Source of the DNA: Liquidambar formosana | Taxonomy: Eukaryota; Streptophyta; Magnoliopsida; Saxifragales; Altingiaceae | Reading direction: 5' to 3' | DNA length: 64,000 nt | NCBI GenBank assembly: GCA_039720395.1 | Contig: CM077826.1 | Span: 39,498,587-39,562,586 of the forward strand | In this document: one piece after another, positions 46,459 through 59,395 of the stretch | How the letters are laid out: the number at the start of each line of letters is the position of its first letter | Numbering within the stretch: the stretch's first letter is position 1 | The notes under the pieces: generated by a model | Told to the model about the DNA's origin: nothing | Seen by the model: only the letters and a program-made list of their open reading frames with translations | The model's database searches: none | Program-made: the position numbers and the translations under genes

Positions 46459-47267
46459 TGTTTGAGATATTCATGGATTTTGTGAAATACGATCGACACA
46501 AAATCTTTATTAAAATTAAACATGAATATAATTTACAATACAAATTAAAAATCATAAAATACAATGAAATTGTACATGGATAAATCTCATAATAGTCACA
46601 ATTTAAATTAGCAAGAACCAACACAAGAAATATTGAATTAAAATAAAATAAAAAGAGTAAGAAGAGCTAACCTGTGGGAAGGCACGTGAGATCACGCTGT
46701 CCTAAAGGAACTATCGCCACCCTATGTACAGGTGCTGATAGATGATAGGAACTCCAAGATAAAACTCCAAAGCTCGTAGTTCCCTCTTCTATGAGTATGT
46801 CCATAGGAAGAGTATGGTGAACCCGTCCATGATCAGTTGCCCGTAAAAACAATATAAAATAACTTTATACAACTAGAAAAGAGATAGAGAAGATAATATG
46901 AATGTACTCTTAATCCATGTAGAGAGAAGCCCACTATTTGTAATACAATATGGCTGAAATTAGTTTAGGCTAATAAAGGCCCAAAATAAATATCATAATA
47001 ATTTTTATAACAACCTAATTAATAACACGAAATAAAGTCTAACAGCTAGTAACAAACACTCATAAATTATAAAAATTAAGACCCAACGGTTAATGAAATA
47101 AAACTCATAAAATTAGCCCATAGAGCAACGTGTGCACCACATCACATCTCTCATGCGCCACGTCATGACACTGTCAGCCAGTCCCGGTCGAGGCGGGCTA
47201 CGTACATGCACACATATTTGTGGTCCGAAGTTTTGAAACTTTAAAGAAAATCACATATTTTCTAACA
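46459..47267 (-). repeat. 3' LTR of the minus-strand copia-type element
   Basis: Minus-strand ends TGTTAGAAAATATG and ATATCTCAAACA. It shares CGATCGACACAAAATCTTTA and the CACGTGAGATCAC..CTGTCCTAAAGG segment with 51279-52086, with scattered substitutions and small indels, so the insertion is old. Confidence 0.8.
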
Positions 47268-50200
47268 ATCTCCCACAAGATTCAAAACTTCAACAAATAA
47301 ATATATAAAATATATATAGGACAACTATATACTATGCAATAGGTGTAGGTGTCTTTTGGACTTAAACCTCATTTAATGTTAACTGTTTCCATTTGAGGAG
47401 TCATAGTAGCAAAGCTTGAACTTAACCCCTTGAGCCAAACTTCAACAAGTCACACACATAGTATTAATTTGGGATGTGGTTCTAGGCGGGTTAGTGTAAT
47501 TTATGGCCATGCGCTATATCTTGATTTTCATGAGAGTTCCTAGGATCAGCCCAAACCCATAGCCGCGACATTAGGACGGCTCTCATATAGGTAAGTCCTC
47601 CAAGGGTACTGTGACTGTACCCTGTAGAATGTTCTTGCCTTGAGCTTATTCAGAGTAAAACTCTTCCTTACTGTCACATCAATAGCATTCTCATCATAGG
47701 GATGGGGAGGAGACTCTATCCTAGTAAAAAGTGCTTTTTATGAGTCACACTTTGTGAATTTTTTCTACTCATTGAAGGTTGGGTTGCTTCCGTTGGTGAC
47801 TCCCTGTGGGCTTAAGCCCCATCCCACTCGTTGGATAAAACAATTTCATTTCTGCACAGCCTTTAGTTGGTTGATCAGCCACATTTCACATGATATTTTG
47901 CATCTCTCATCAAAATATTGGTATCATTATTATCATTTTGTTTCCTGCATCATACAATGCTTCATAAAGACATTAATCAAACTTTAAATAATATAAACAT
48001 ACCAATATAGTAAAGTACCCATAGTTATAAATATTTTTCCTCTTAATGAGTTCACAAATAAACATAAACTAAATCTCTATAATTTATAAAAGCATTTCAT
48101 GAACAATGTATGTTTTATCTCAAAAACAAATTATATTCATGATAGAATAACAAATTCTAAATAAATGGTATATGATAAATATCACACAATTTCTCAAAAG
48201 AACCTTCCATGATTATTACGTACTTTAATAAAAATTACAAGATAATAATCACTCAATTGATAATATCACATGCTCTAAATAGAATGACTATTCTATTCCG
48301 TGTCCACGGGATACACTTCATATGATTTCAATCATTATAATGTCAAGTCATTTCCAAATTATAATTTTATAAAATCATAATCTTAGCCATTTCAAATCTT
48401 TACCATACAATATAATCCCCACATAAAACATAATGTACCATAATAGCCAAAAACCTAGATTCAAAAGATTTTATAAGATGCCACATACTTTAACAGAACT
48501 CTACACGAGAATAATAATTTAATTTTAAATCAAATTCTATGGAATATATATATATATATATATACATTCATATATATAAACCCATATAACATATGGTAAC
48601 AATCAAAGAGTACATAATTAGAAATTTACTAACCACAAATTTTTTTTTTAATAAATAAATATTAGTTAGGCTAGCAAATCTCACATTGAACATTGGTAGA
48701 TTTAAGACAATTGAATATGTCATATATCTCACAATATTTAATTTTGAGTTTACAGAAAATAAACCATACTCACTGGATAATTACTTTTAACATAAGAGTT
48801 AAATCAATTGTTTTTTTTTATTTTGTATTTCCTTACACTATAAATTTGTGAAACACATAATCAAAATATAATCTCTTATAGTTTGCATCTTAGTTAATGA
48901 CTCATAAATTTTTTAGGTTTTGCTTCTACCAAAATATCATACTTAAGCTTCTCAATGATCAACACAGATTGCTACTATAAACTAAATATATAAGAATTAA
49001 AATAACATAATTGGTTGATAAAAGAGCCGTAATAATAAATTGCCATTAAATATTAACAGTCGAAATCCTAATAATTTAAAAATAAGTGTTATATAGTTGC
49101 ATCTATTGAATTATTTGTAGAGGAAAAAATAAGAGTTTATCTTTGAATTTCCAAGAACAACTCAAACAAAGAATTTTACTTGTTAATATAAGTACTTTCA
49201 TTATATGAAACTGACATGCATAACAGGTTTATCTAGGTTGTCAAAACATGAAACAAAGTAGACCTTAACATGAGATAATTTTTTTAAATTTATATTTTAT
49301 TTAGTCCAACCTCAAGTACGAGTTTAAAAATACACATCAGCCACTACTCAAACTCGAGGATTATCAACCGAATGCCACAGGGTGATCACAACATAAAAGA
49401 AGCAGCCATTCTTATCAAATAGCCTGCTGGCCAACGGGATCAGTTAAAATAACGATTACATCAAATATAAACACATGCATGTAGGAAAGGAATATTTCAA
49501 AAATAAATATAAATTTCTACAACTTAATTATATACTAAAAAATTTCCAGGCTATTAAGAAACTTCGCATATATAAATTTCAGCTTGTATTGAATTCAACA
49601 GTTCTAATAAAATTTTAGCAAATACTCAAGTAAAATCGTTTTACTTATTTAATTTTTTTTTTTAATTAGATAATATACAAACCACATAGAAAATATATGT
49701 AAACTTTTCAGGACAAGAATTGATCAAATAAGTAGATATACAGATACCAATTAATTATTTAAAACTTATATAAATTATCGTTTCTTATATAGATTATTAA
49801 AAATAAGCCCAGTGTGTAAAACTCTTAACAGTGAAGCATTCAAACTTATTCAACTCAATTTGTAAACAAGTAAAATAAGAGTAATAAAGATATATTTTGA
49901 GAACATGAATGTATGTACATATAATTCCTGAAAATCTTTCATGGAGATACAGTACAAACAGTAGGTGCGGAAGTGCTTTAAGATTGCCAAACTTTAAAAT
50001 GATAACATCAGTTACATAAAATAATAATAAACAATATTAATTGGCAAGAGCATAAAAAACTCAAATGGCTAGCGAAATTTAATACAAGAAAACAGCCAGT
50101 ATGAAATATTTCAAGTACACAGTTCAGCTATGATGAATAAAATAATAAAAGTTATTAAGTTTAATGAGGTGTAATGACTAAAACAATTAATTTTCATGAA

Positions 50201-51278
50201 GGCCTCAACATGGCTATATACAAGAAACACGTCTCATGAGAATGGTGTTACATTCCCTCTACTAGAGGATTGAGCACACAAGCCTACCAACCACGCAACC
50301 AAACATAAATTATAATCCCAAATGTCCTGATGACCCATATCAAATATGCAGCCATCTTAATACAAGGCCCACGTTACTTGACTTGGCTATTCTACGTAGA
50401 TACTTTAATTTATACGAGGTCAAAGTTAGCTGACGTACTGACTCAAACCCAATCACCATTTCCTTTCAATATTCAGCTCATTTGATTATCATGATCACAT
50501 CCTCAATAAGACACTAGATAGATCACACAACAATTTATTAATCTATATATCTAAATACACCTCATAATTCACAAGCAAATATAATTAACAAAACCCACTA
50601 CAATTAGGTGCAAAATGGCCATATTTAAACAAGATAATAACAGCCATATAATAATAATAATAAACAACATAAATTATCTGCTGCATATAACGGCTATATA
50701 GTTTGCTGCATATAATGGCTAAAAGAAAAGGCTAATGGTGCATATACAAGAAAGAGCCAAAGGACACATATAGAACAAAACATTTACATATCTCAAGTGG
50801 GCAGCCAACAGTAATGAAACACCAAAAAGAATTGCTAAGATATATACACAAATTATTTATTTATTTATTTTATCCACCAAGATGGACTACTCCATCCTTT
50901 AGACCAACTCATTGATAAACATACATATATTTTACTCAATTTATAAAACAAAATCTAATATCATGACAACACTCAATTTAGCCTAGTAGCCTTCGATTAG
51001 GTATATTACTTAAATATCGATCATAAGAGATGAACAATTTCATAAACACAAAATAATAACACTAACAGACTATATAGAGAATCAGAGATTACAATACAAT
51101 ATATATGACTTGTCATTTTATTTTTTAATTATAAAACCGGTCATGTTTAATATTCCTGACCTATGATAAAAGATTATAGTGTTTAATATAATATAAACCA
51201 AAACTCATCTGATTTTACCATGAAAGCAATATTTAAATAAAATCCCCTATAATTAGAAAAGCCATAGTTCCTTTAGAT
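47268..51278 (-). other. Interior of the minus-strand copia-type element
   Basis: Apart from the RNase H tail there is no protein-like frame on either strand. AT content is very high, with small local repeats such as a TA run at 48545-48565 and CTGCATATAA.GGCTA doublets near 50680-50730. Either a long-decayed pol or a non-coding (LARD-like) interior. Confidence 0.5.
47769..47882 (-). pseudogene. Copia RNase H C-terminal tail
   Basis: Minus-strand frame VADQPTKGCAEMKLFYPTSG followed by MGLKPTGSHQRKQPNLQ and a stop. DPLTK..MGLKP is the standard end of copia pol, and its position about 500 bp before the 3' LTR is right. No upstream RNase H is readable. Confidence 0.7.
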
Positions 51279-52086
51279 TGTTGGAGATATTCGTGCATTT
51301 AGTGAAATACGATCGACACAAAATCTTTATTAAAATTAAACATGAATATAATTTACAACACAAATTAAAAATCATAAAATATAATGAAATTGTACACGGA
51401 TAAATCTCATAATAGTCACAATTTAAATTAGCAAGAATCAACACAAGAAATATTGAATTAAAATAAAATAAAATAAGTAAGAAGAGTTGGCCTGTGGGGA
51501 GACACGTGAGATCACACTGTCCTAAAGGAACTATTGCTTTCGTACAGGTGTTCGTATAGGTGCTGATGGATGATAGGACCTCCAAGATACAACCCCAAAA
51601 CTCGCAGCTCCCTCTTCTATGGGTACGTCCACAAGAAGAGTATAGTGAACCCGTCCACAATCAGTTACCCGTAAAAACAATATAAAAGAACTTTATACAA
51701 CTAGAAAAGAAATAGAGAAGATAATATGAATGTACTCCTAATCCATGTAAAGAAAAACCCACTATTTATAATACAGTATGGCTTAAATTTGTTTGGACTA
51801 ATAAAGGCCCAAAATAAATGTCATAATAATTTTTATAACAGCCCAATTAATAACACGAAATAAAAGTCCAACGACTAGTATGGGACACTCATAAATTATA
51901 AAAATTAAGACCCAACAGTAAATGAAATAAAAATCATAAAATCAGCTCTTAAAGCCACGTGTTTGCCACGTCACATCTCTCATGCGCCATGTCATGACAC
52001 GGCTGGCCGGTCCGGGTCCAGGTCAAGGCGGGCTATGTACGTGCGCACACGTATGTGGTCCGAAGTTTTGAAGCTTTAAAGAAAAC
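51279..52086 (-). repeat. 5' LTR of the minus-strand copia-type element (edge truncated)
   Basis: Matches 46459-47267 but stops at AAGAAAAC, 17 bases short of the TGTTAG end, where it is joined to duplication copy B. Positions 51522-51562 differ from the other LTR by a short insertion (CGTACAGGTGTTCGTA). Confidence 0.78.
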
Positions 52087-52139
52087 TACAAGCCTATATT
52101 ATTAATCAAAATGTGGGAAGTGGTAAATCCTTATTATTA

Positions 52140-53417
52140 ATCAAAAGTTTAATTGCCTATAAGCTACAAGCCTATATTTATAAAGAACTAAAGTTATGAA
52201 CTAGGAAATCCTAGTTCTACTAGAACAAGTTAAACTAACTAGGAAAAGGAAATAACAAATTATACTATAACTAGGAAAACAATAAAATGGGAAAGGAATA
52301 AGCAAAATAAGCAAATAACTAGATTTAGGTCTGGTTTTGCCTTCTTGGGTGCGACTTTTCCAAGTCTAACTAGATTTGCCAATTAGATTTGGCTAGCTTT
52401 TGCGATGAGTTTTGATGATCCAGCAACCACAATAGCCTTCATCCAACGAGTCGGGGTGACTTGTCCTACATCAGAAGGGGGGAGTGAGAGGAGTGAGGGG
52501 AGGAGGGGGGGGGGGGGGGGGGAGGGGGTTGTTTTGAAACCGACATTGGTTATGCCTCCTACCAACAATTTTACAACCTAAATGATTTTGAAAAGTTACG
52601 ACATCTTTCAAGTAGTGGGATCAGATCAGGGATAGGTATCAACCCAGCAAATATTCAAGTTGCTAATTGTAAGATGCCAAATTTAAATGACAATAAATGT
52701 TATTCCAAGATTTATGCAGGAAGGGATATCAATAAAAACTGGAACATTGAAAAGAAACTTATGGGCAATACTGATATATTTTCAAATAATGAATGTGAGA
52801 CGAGCTTCAGAAAACTCCTTTTTGTAATGAACTCTATAATGCCCCCAACCACTTGGAAGAGATAATTGAGTCACAAAATGGGCCTTGGTGATAATAGAAT
52901 TTGTGAATTGAATCAATTCTAAAAAATTTTGTATTAAACATCTCACACCTTCGGTACAAAGATTTTTTAAACTCTTCTCCTTGGTATTTTGAGAAAGATT
53001 TCCTCAAACGAAAATTTAAAATTTGAGAACACATTAATAATAATAATAATAATAATAATGATAAAAGACAGAAAAAACAGAAACTACATGGCTACATGGC
53101 GAGTATGGAAACAAAGCCTACATGCTACACAATCAATTAGTAACACGCCACTATTTGATGTGCACTAATAATGCTATCAATAATTGAAATTTAATTAATT
53201 AGCATGATACGCTGAATTCTTAAATAAATAAGATTTTGAGTAAATTCAAGTAGTGCCACTAGTTTGTCTCCCACTATAAGGCACAGTGTAAAGCAGAAAA
53301 AGACTCTTCCCCAACATCAGTTCCGCATACACCCCATTACCAACATAGCTCAAACGAATCAATGGCACTCATCAAAGTCTCAAAACCCTGATCACAACAT
53401 AAAGTCATACTAAAATA
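52140..53417. repeat. Direct duplication, copy B (partial LTR plus flank)
   Basis: 52140-52473 matches the gypsy LTR (ending CTACATCA) and 52474-53417 matches the flank of copy A. After ACTAAAAT the sequence goes on with AATGTCACTTG instead of entering a copia LTR, so this copy shows the pre-insertion state of that edge. Confidence 0.88.
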
Positions 53418-53681
53418 ATGTCACTTGAAATGCTAGAGAATGCAAATTTCAGTATTATGCTATAGCTAGTTTTACTTCAAGAACCTTGAAGAGCAGAACC
53501 CAGTAGAGAAGCAAATAAAGGTCATCTTGCCACTATCTGCCAATGTGTCGTCCTCATGCTTGCAAGATTTTAATGAATTACTTGAAGCTCAACGGATTGG
53601 GTCAACGCCAACATCTGCCTCGAAGATTCCATTACCAACATAGTTTTCTTGTTTCTTGTAGGTTTTTGTGTCGGGGCTGGT
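53418..53681. other. No gene recognised
   Basis: Short spacer between duplication copy B and the fold-back MITE. No motif. Confidence 0.4.
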
Positions 53682-54075
53682 TATTGCCATCCATTCATTT
53701 TATCTGCATCCCTATTTATTTTAATTTTTCAAATTTCATGAGAAATATAAAAGTTTTTTATGAAAACTGAATGCGATGTCCAGTAAAAAACATCATTTTG
53801 AACAACTTTGAAGAATTTTTTTTTTTTTTTTTTCAAAATCTGTCATTTAAGTGGGTTTTTTTTTGCCAAAAATGAAAAATAAAATAAAATAAAAAATTTA
53901 AAGACTGTAACTCAAACAACATGTTTTGGAAAAATTTTCTTTTGTAAAGTTGTTCAAAATGATGTTTTCTACTTGACTCTAAGATTGATTTTTATAAACA
54001 TCTTTTAATTTTTTCATAAAACCTTGAGAAACTAAAACAAGTGAGGGGTGCAAATAAAATCAAGGGGTGGCAATA
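53682..54075. mobile_element. Fold-back MITE, copy 2
   Basis: Arms starting TATTGCCATCCATTC and ending GGGGTGGCAATA pair along most of their length, with AAAACATCATTTTGAACAAC mirrored by GTTGTTCAAAATGATGTTTT. Same family as 1367-1763 but at an unrelated site, showing it is a mobile unit and not merely part of the segmental duplication. Confidence 0.75.
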
Positions 54076-54620
54076 ATAGACCCCTTCTATGTCCGGTTGA
54101 AGTGTTGGAGAATGGAGAAGCTTCTCTTCTTTTGGCTACTGGGTTTAACTATAAGATTTTGTGTTCAATAACCCCGAAAAGGTGAACCCCTATTATTTGC
54201 CTAATGAGATAAACCGAATCAAGCGGCATGTACTAGACATGAGCATTTCCAAAATGGACCATTATAGAGTAGACGTACATGAATGAAGGAAAATTATGCA
54301 TTGCTGCAATAATATGATGCCCCACGTCGATTTTCAGTAGGAACTCATATACAAGATTCAGTAGCCAAGTTTTATCCTCTATAAAATGGTATATTCGTCT
54401 TAGCCAAAAAAAAAAAAAGAAGTGATATTCATTTTGTTCTGTTTTGCGTGTCTGCACGAGTCTGAGGAAATATTCTAATATAAGGAGATTGAGCCAACAT
54501 ATCATCTGGGTGCTTTCGCAAATTATATTAGTAAGTTCAAAACATTATAAAAGAATAAAAAAATAAAAGAGCTTCACTTTTCTCTATCACCGCTATATGC
54601 TTGGCCATTTTTTAGCCCTA
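54076..54620. other. No gene seen
   Basis: A-rich run at 54406-54418; no protein-like frame or element boundary. Confidence 0.4.
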
Positions 54621-54944
54621 GCCTTGTTTAGTAGAGAGGAAAAGTGGAAGAAAGGAAAGGAGAGATAGGAAAAGGGGATGGAAGGAGACATTTTCATTCG
54701 TTTGGTTAAGAACGAAGATGGAGTGTTAATTGAAGTTACAAAAATACTCTTCCAACATGATTATTCATTTCACTTTATGAGAGTAGAATAGTAAAATATG
54801 TGATTATTCCTTTTCATCTATTTTCTTCCTCTCCCTCCTATCAAACAAAGATGAAGAAACAAAGGTTTTTTTTCTTGGATGAAAACTCTATCCCTCAACC
54901 CTTTCCTTATTTCTACTTTTCCATCCTTCCGACCAAACAGAGCA
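54621..54944. mobile_element. Tourist-like MITE (GCCTTGTTTAG ends)
   Basis: The left GCCTTGTTTAGTAGAGAGGA and the reverse complement of the right end (GCTCTGTTTGGTCGGAAGGA) are inverted copies over about 30 bp. Flanking triplets are CTA and TTA (54945-54947), one change from the TTA/TAA of PIF/Harbinger-derived Tourist elements. The interior repeats GGAAAAG / CTTTTCC phrases. Confidence 0.65.
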
Positions 54945-55844
54945 TTAGGTGACATTATGATGGTGAAGCATTATCATAAGAACTAGCGGTCCACCCGTGC
55001 GATGTATGGGAATTTTGCTATAATAATAATATAAACATTTATATCTTTTAGATCTTTAAATTGTAAAATGTAATATTCTCACCTACAAATTCACAATCCA
55101 TTAAGAGTATTTTATAAGCTTTCGCATGACTTAAAATTATTATATTTCATCACAATATTATCAAAAACACACATAGAAAGGAAGAGATTAGATTTATACA
55201 TACCGTGGCCAATGTCAGAAATTGGTGTCTCCAATTCCAATATCGTAATAAATTTTAGGGTAAATTGCATTTTAGGGTCTAGAGTTTGGATCAATTCATT
55301 TTAGGGTCCAAAGTTTAAATTGCGTCAATTCAGTACCCAAATTATCAATTGAGTTGCAATTTGGGGTCTGCCATCAAAATTTGATGTTTTATCCTTACTT
55401 TGCCCTTTTTATGGGTTTGAAAACCCTATTTTACCCTTACCAACATCTAATAAACTTTTATTATTTTGATCATATGTGAATCACTGTTATCTTCGCTCTC
55501 TACATATTACCCCTATAAACATCTAATAAGCCTCTATATTTATACAAAATCACAAATTTGACTACAAAGTGATTCAAATCTGATCAAAATATAAGGGTTT
55601 ATTAAATGCTAATGGGGTTAAAATAGGATTTTCAAATCCATAATAAGGGCAAAGTAGGGATAATACGAAGAAATGAGAAGATAATCGACGTGAAGTTCTT
55701 AAGCAATCTGACAATGGAGTTTCCGGCAAGAGTTTTATTAATTCATTTTGGAGATGGAATAGCACACGTGACCACACGTGCAACCAAGTGGTTGGAAAAT
55801 TGACCCCTTATATATTCTAGTTTTGAGTCCATGTCAACAACATA
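54945..55844. other. No gene; possible one-ended MITE at 55258
   Basis: From 55258, AGGGTAAATTGCATTTTAGGG and a second GGTCAATTCATTTTAGGG-like phrase resemble the end of a plant MITE, but no matching right end was found. The rest shows nothing. Confidence 0.3.
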
Positions 55845-56515
55845 TAGGGATGGCAATTTCGCCCCGATCCATAGGGTCCCGACTCGATCCATACCCGAAT
55901 AGGCGGGTATTTTTTTTATTTTTCGGGTATCGGGTCGGGTATGGGTATAAATTCTTAAAAAAATTCGGGTACGGGTCAGGCATGGATCCCAACAAGAAAA
56001 TACCCGAGACCCGACCCGATATTTTTACAATAATATATATATATATATTTTAATGTCCTATGTTTGGAATTTATGTATGATTTTATGAATATTTGAAACC
56101 TATCTTGGTATAAGCTTATGGAGTCCATTAGAAGGCTCATTATATATTTTTATTTTTTTTTAATCCTTATGTTTGTGTATAATATTTGTGTGATCATATT
56201 AGGTATGATCTTATTTGAACAAGATCATATTAGGTGTTAAAAACATTTATAAGCTTGGTATATGATTATATAAATAACATGTAATAGGTGTAAGTAGCAA
56301 AAAAATGGAATTTAAGGAAAAAAAATCCTCACAATAGGGTGGTCGGGTATGGGCGGGTCGGGTATGGATGGCCCAAGAAGATGGTGGATCGGGGATGGAG
56401 TTTAATTCTTCATACCCATCGGGTATCGGGTCGGGTATGGATATAAGAGATTAAAGATCGGGTCGGGTATGGGATAGTGCCGACCCGCATCCGACCCGAC
56501 CCATTGCCATCCCTA
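55845..56515. mobile_element. Non-autonomous hAT element, TAGGGATGGCAA ends
   Basis: Starts TAGGGATGGCAATTTCG and ends CCCATTGCCATCCCTA. ACAACATA is duplicated exactly at 55837-55844 and 56516-56523. Both ends are packed with CGGGTATCGGGTCGGGTATG / ACCCGACCCGA phrases in opposite orientation. The centre is AT-rich and non-coding. Confidence 0.9.
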
Positions 56516-56626
56516 ACAACATATAAGCGCTTATGTGATTTCATGTGCGCCATCCGTTAATAAACAAACGGATGTCCACAATTGGACTATACTGAAACTC
56601 CTTATTAAAGGTTCCGAATTGATTTA

Positions 56627-57129
56627 TGTTGGAGCCAAATACAGATTTTACCTCAAAATAGTGAAGTACACAAAATTAGGTTAAGTTGAAGCACGGACCA
56701 GGTTGCTTTTTTTAATATGGTTCGCACCACTAAGGGTATATTCCAATGCAGTAATTTCTACTAGCACGCCACCTCCAAGATACAACAGTTTAGCTTTTTG
56801 TTGCAACTCCTCTAATCTGCATAATTAGAGAAGAGGAAACTTCTCCCAAACACCCTACTTTGCCCAAACAACTATACTAAAAAAAATAGAAAAATATAAA
56901 AGAACTTAGAAAGAAATAAAAGAGTAAAGAATACTGAAAAATCTTATTCAAAAGGCTTGCGGAATGTCCTCAATATATAGGGTGAGAAAGCGTAACGGTA
57001 ACATTAGAATTAAAAATGTAGCCATAATTTTCTAAATTGAGGTTACACAATAAGTAAATTCAACCATCAATAAAATCACATGTTACCCAATTCGACTGTT
57101 ACCAATTTTTATTAAAATAAACTGCAACA
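56627..57129 (-). repeat. 3' LTR of a second minus-strand copia element
   Basis: 503 bp, minus-strand ends TGTTGCAGTTTATTT and GGCTCCAACA. The purine-rich AAGTGGGGGAT (57130-57140, complement) lies against it. A TATA-like CCCTATATATTGAGG is on the minus strand near 56970. The 5' LTR was not found on the right, so the element is truncated or very diverged. Confidence 0.65.
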
Positions 57130-57718
57130 ATCCCCCACTTATTTTAATGAAAAATCAGATAAAATAATTTGGGCAAAGTTAGAACTTCATACATCATGAG
57201 AGTGGCAATACCTTGAGATTCTCACTCAATGTTTCAGCGATTCCCGTATTAGAGTCAAATTAAGTGGACTAAGCCTTGAAACTAAGACTACGTTGGGATA
57301 TGAAAATTATGTCACACACGACATTCAAGGTATTTCCATACAAGTTTTATAAGCTAGCACATTACGGCCATGTGCTTAATCCCAGTTTTTATGAGTGTTT
57401 TAAAGAATTAGTCCAATTCGATCTCATATAAAACAACCCCACTTCCAAACTCATATAGGTGAGTCTATCAAGGATGCTTCTGTAACTCTAACATCCCACC
57501 CATAAGGGCTATAGAACTCATTAAGATATAATTTCAACCTCCAAAACGTTACAGGATTACATGCATCACACTATAGGGATGGATTATCAGTCTGAGACTG
57601 TATATTTTGTGCATGTCCACTCACAAACCACTCTACGATTCGTTTGACCCTTTAACATAGTTCTTGAGTTCTCTAGTTCCCAGGTAGGGTATCCTCATAG
57701 GCAATTTAAATATTTTTG

Positions 57719-58060
57719 GGCTTAAGTTCCATCCCCTTCGATGTATTCCAGATCTTTTTATAGTCAAAGTATCAATGCACTAGATCATCACATAATTAAT
57801 ATTCATTGAGTCATTGCTAAACAATGATCATATAGATCTAGATTTCTCACTGCAATATCTATGGTGTATTTTGTCAATTGCAACAGTACTATCACAATTA
57901 TATCATATCACAATATAGCAAAACAGGTGGAACTGGTGTATCCACATAGATATCTCAAACATTAAATCACATAACCAACTTGCTTCTTCACTCGCTGAAG
58001 CTAGAGTTATAAGCTCTACCTTCATGATGGACATTCCAACAAAGAGCTCCACTTCCCAAC
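57719..58060 (-). pseudogene. Copia RNase H relic
   Basis: Minus-strand frames read KVELITLASASEEASWLCD (compare AEFIALxxASEEAEWL), then CDSTVAID, a MNINYV phrase and, near 57740, GWNLSPK (the MGLKP end). Several stops break it. It lies about 590 bp upstream, in element sense, of the LTR 56627-57129, so both belong to one element. Confidence 0.7.
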
Positions 58061-59079
58061 TTAAATACATAGCCAGTGGAAATCACAAAAACACTAGATT
58101 GGATGTACCAATTAACATCACTACACCCTTCAAGTATAGTGGACATCACGTATATAACAACCCGTGGTTAAAAAATCTCAAGAATCACTTGTTCAAAAAT
58201 CTAGACCCCCACTATCTCTAGATTTAAAGGAACATATCCGCATTTGTAACATAGAAGAAAAAATTTAATTTAATTTTTATATTCTTTATGAATAAAAAAA
58301 ATCACATAATATATTGAGAAAATTCAATAACTCAAAAATAATAGACATACCATATCACATTAAAGTATGCCCTTATAATTCAAATTTTAAGAATTAATTA
58401 TGAAACACAACCGCCTAGGCATAGGTAGCATACCTGCGCGTTGCCTCACTTGCATGCACAGTGCACTAATAAATCAATACTTTAGGAGGCATGGCCCAAT
58501 AAGACTTTTGATTTTGTTTCCTTCTCTTTTAATTAATGTCAAAAGAGAGTATAACTCTATTATATATAAGCAGTTGCCATGCTTGTTGCCACTAATTACT
58601 TATTGAATATCCAATCCAGGAAAAATGAGAATATGCATGAGAGAATGAAACCCAAATGTTCATGTGTTGATGGTGATATAAAACATGCTTTAATGTTCAA
58701 CAAAATGATAATAATTATTTATAACCGTTGCCAATAGATGCTATGATACCCCTTGATATGAAAGTGGTAATAAAGCCACATAATAAATAAATAAATAAAA
58801 TAAAATAAACCATTATAAACCATTCATTATCCAATTTACTACAACTCAACGGCTGAAGCAATGAAAGACATGCAACTGTGACCAAACTCTAACAGTCACA
58901 AATATTTAATTTTAATGGTCATTAAATTTAATGATCAAGTGGTTACAAGCTAGAGCAATCAATCAATTGGCCAATACACAATTAAAACTCACAAATTAAA
59001 ATTGAGTGTTATTACAGACTAAAAAGATTAACCACCAGTCACAAAATCACAGTAACATGCAATTATCAATTACTTCAAA
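58061..59079. other. No gene seen; probable decayed copia interior
   Basis: AT-rich, with a TAAA run at 58787-58810. No readable pol upstream of the RNase H relic. Confidence 0.35.
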
Positions 59080-59395
59080 CAGGGCGGAGTCAGGAATTAT
59101 CTCCAATGGGGGCACCGTGATAATTCTGTGAAGTAGGAACCAAAAGCTCTAGATTTTTTTTTTTAAAAAAAATTACTTTTTGGTCATCATTTTCTAATGT
59201 AATACCAAAAAAAGGATTTTTATCTCAACTTATTACAAATGGACTGTATATATATGCTTAAAAATGACTACTATCTTCCTTTTTTGGCATTTTGTTGGTA
59301 AATGGTCATCAAATCATAACTTATCACCCAAAATAAAAAAATTGTTTGAGGCTAGTGGGGGCATGTGCCCCCAAAGCTCCCTAGCTTCGCCATTG
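59080..59395. mobile_element. Non-autonomous hAT MITE, CAGGGCGGAG..CTTCGCCATTG
   Basis: Ends CAGGGCGGAGTCAGG and CCTAGCTTCGCCATTG are inverted (CARTGGCGRAG-type). ACTTCAAA is duplicated exactly at 59072-59079 and 59396-59403. GGGGGCAC and GTGCCCCC lie just inside each end, and the centre carries TTTTTGGCATTTTG. Complete copy of the family whose truncated relative is at 3104. Confidence 0.85.

Larger units (their letters stand above)
46459..52086 (-). mobile_element. Copia-type minus-strand LTR element with large non-coding interior
   Basis: Two direct repeats of about 808 bp (46459-47267, 51279-52086) flank 4.0 kb. In minus-strand sense the interior ends CTTGTGGGAGAT, a good polypurine tract, against TGTTAGAAAAT, the start of the 3' LTR. 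A copia RNase H tail lies just before it. The rest of the interior (47900-51278) is AT-rich with no readable gag-pol. The outer edge of the 5' LTR lacks its last 17 bases, where duplication copy B begins. No typical tRNA-Met primer site follows the 5' LTR. Confidence 0.75.

Noticed and set aside
51253..51660. 135-codon minus-strand frame
   Set aside because: It lies in the LTR of the copia-type element; the equivalent frame in the other LTR is broken, so it is not a conserved gene.
55014..55045. GCGGTCCACCCGTGCGATG as a possible Helitron or other element end
   Set aside because: No matching 3' hairpin/CTRR end or inverted partner was seen.
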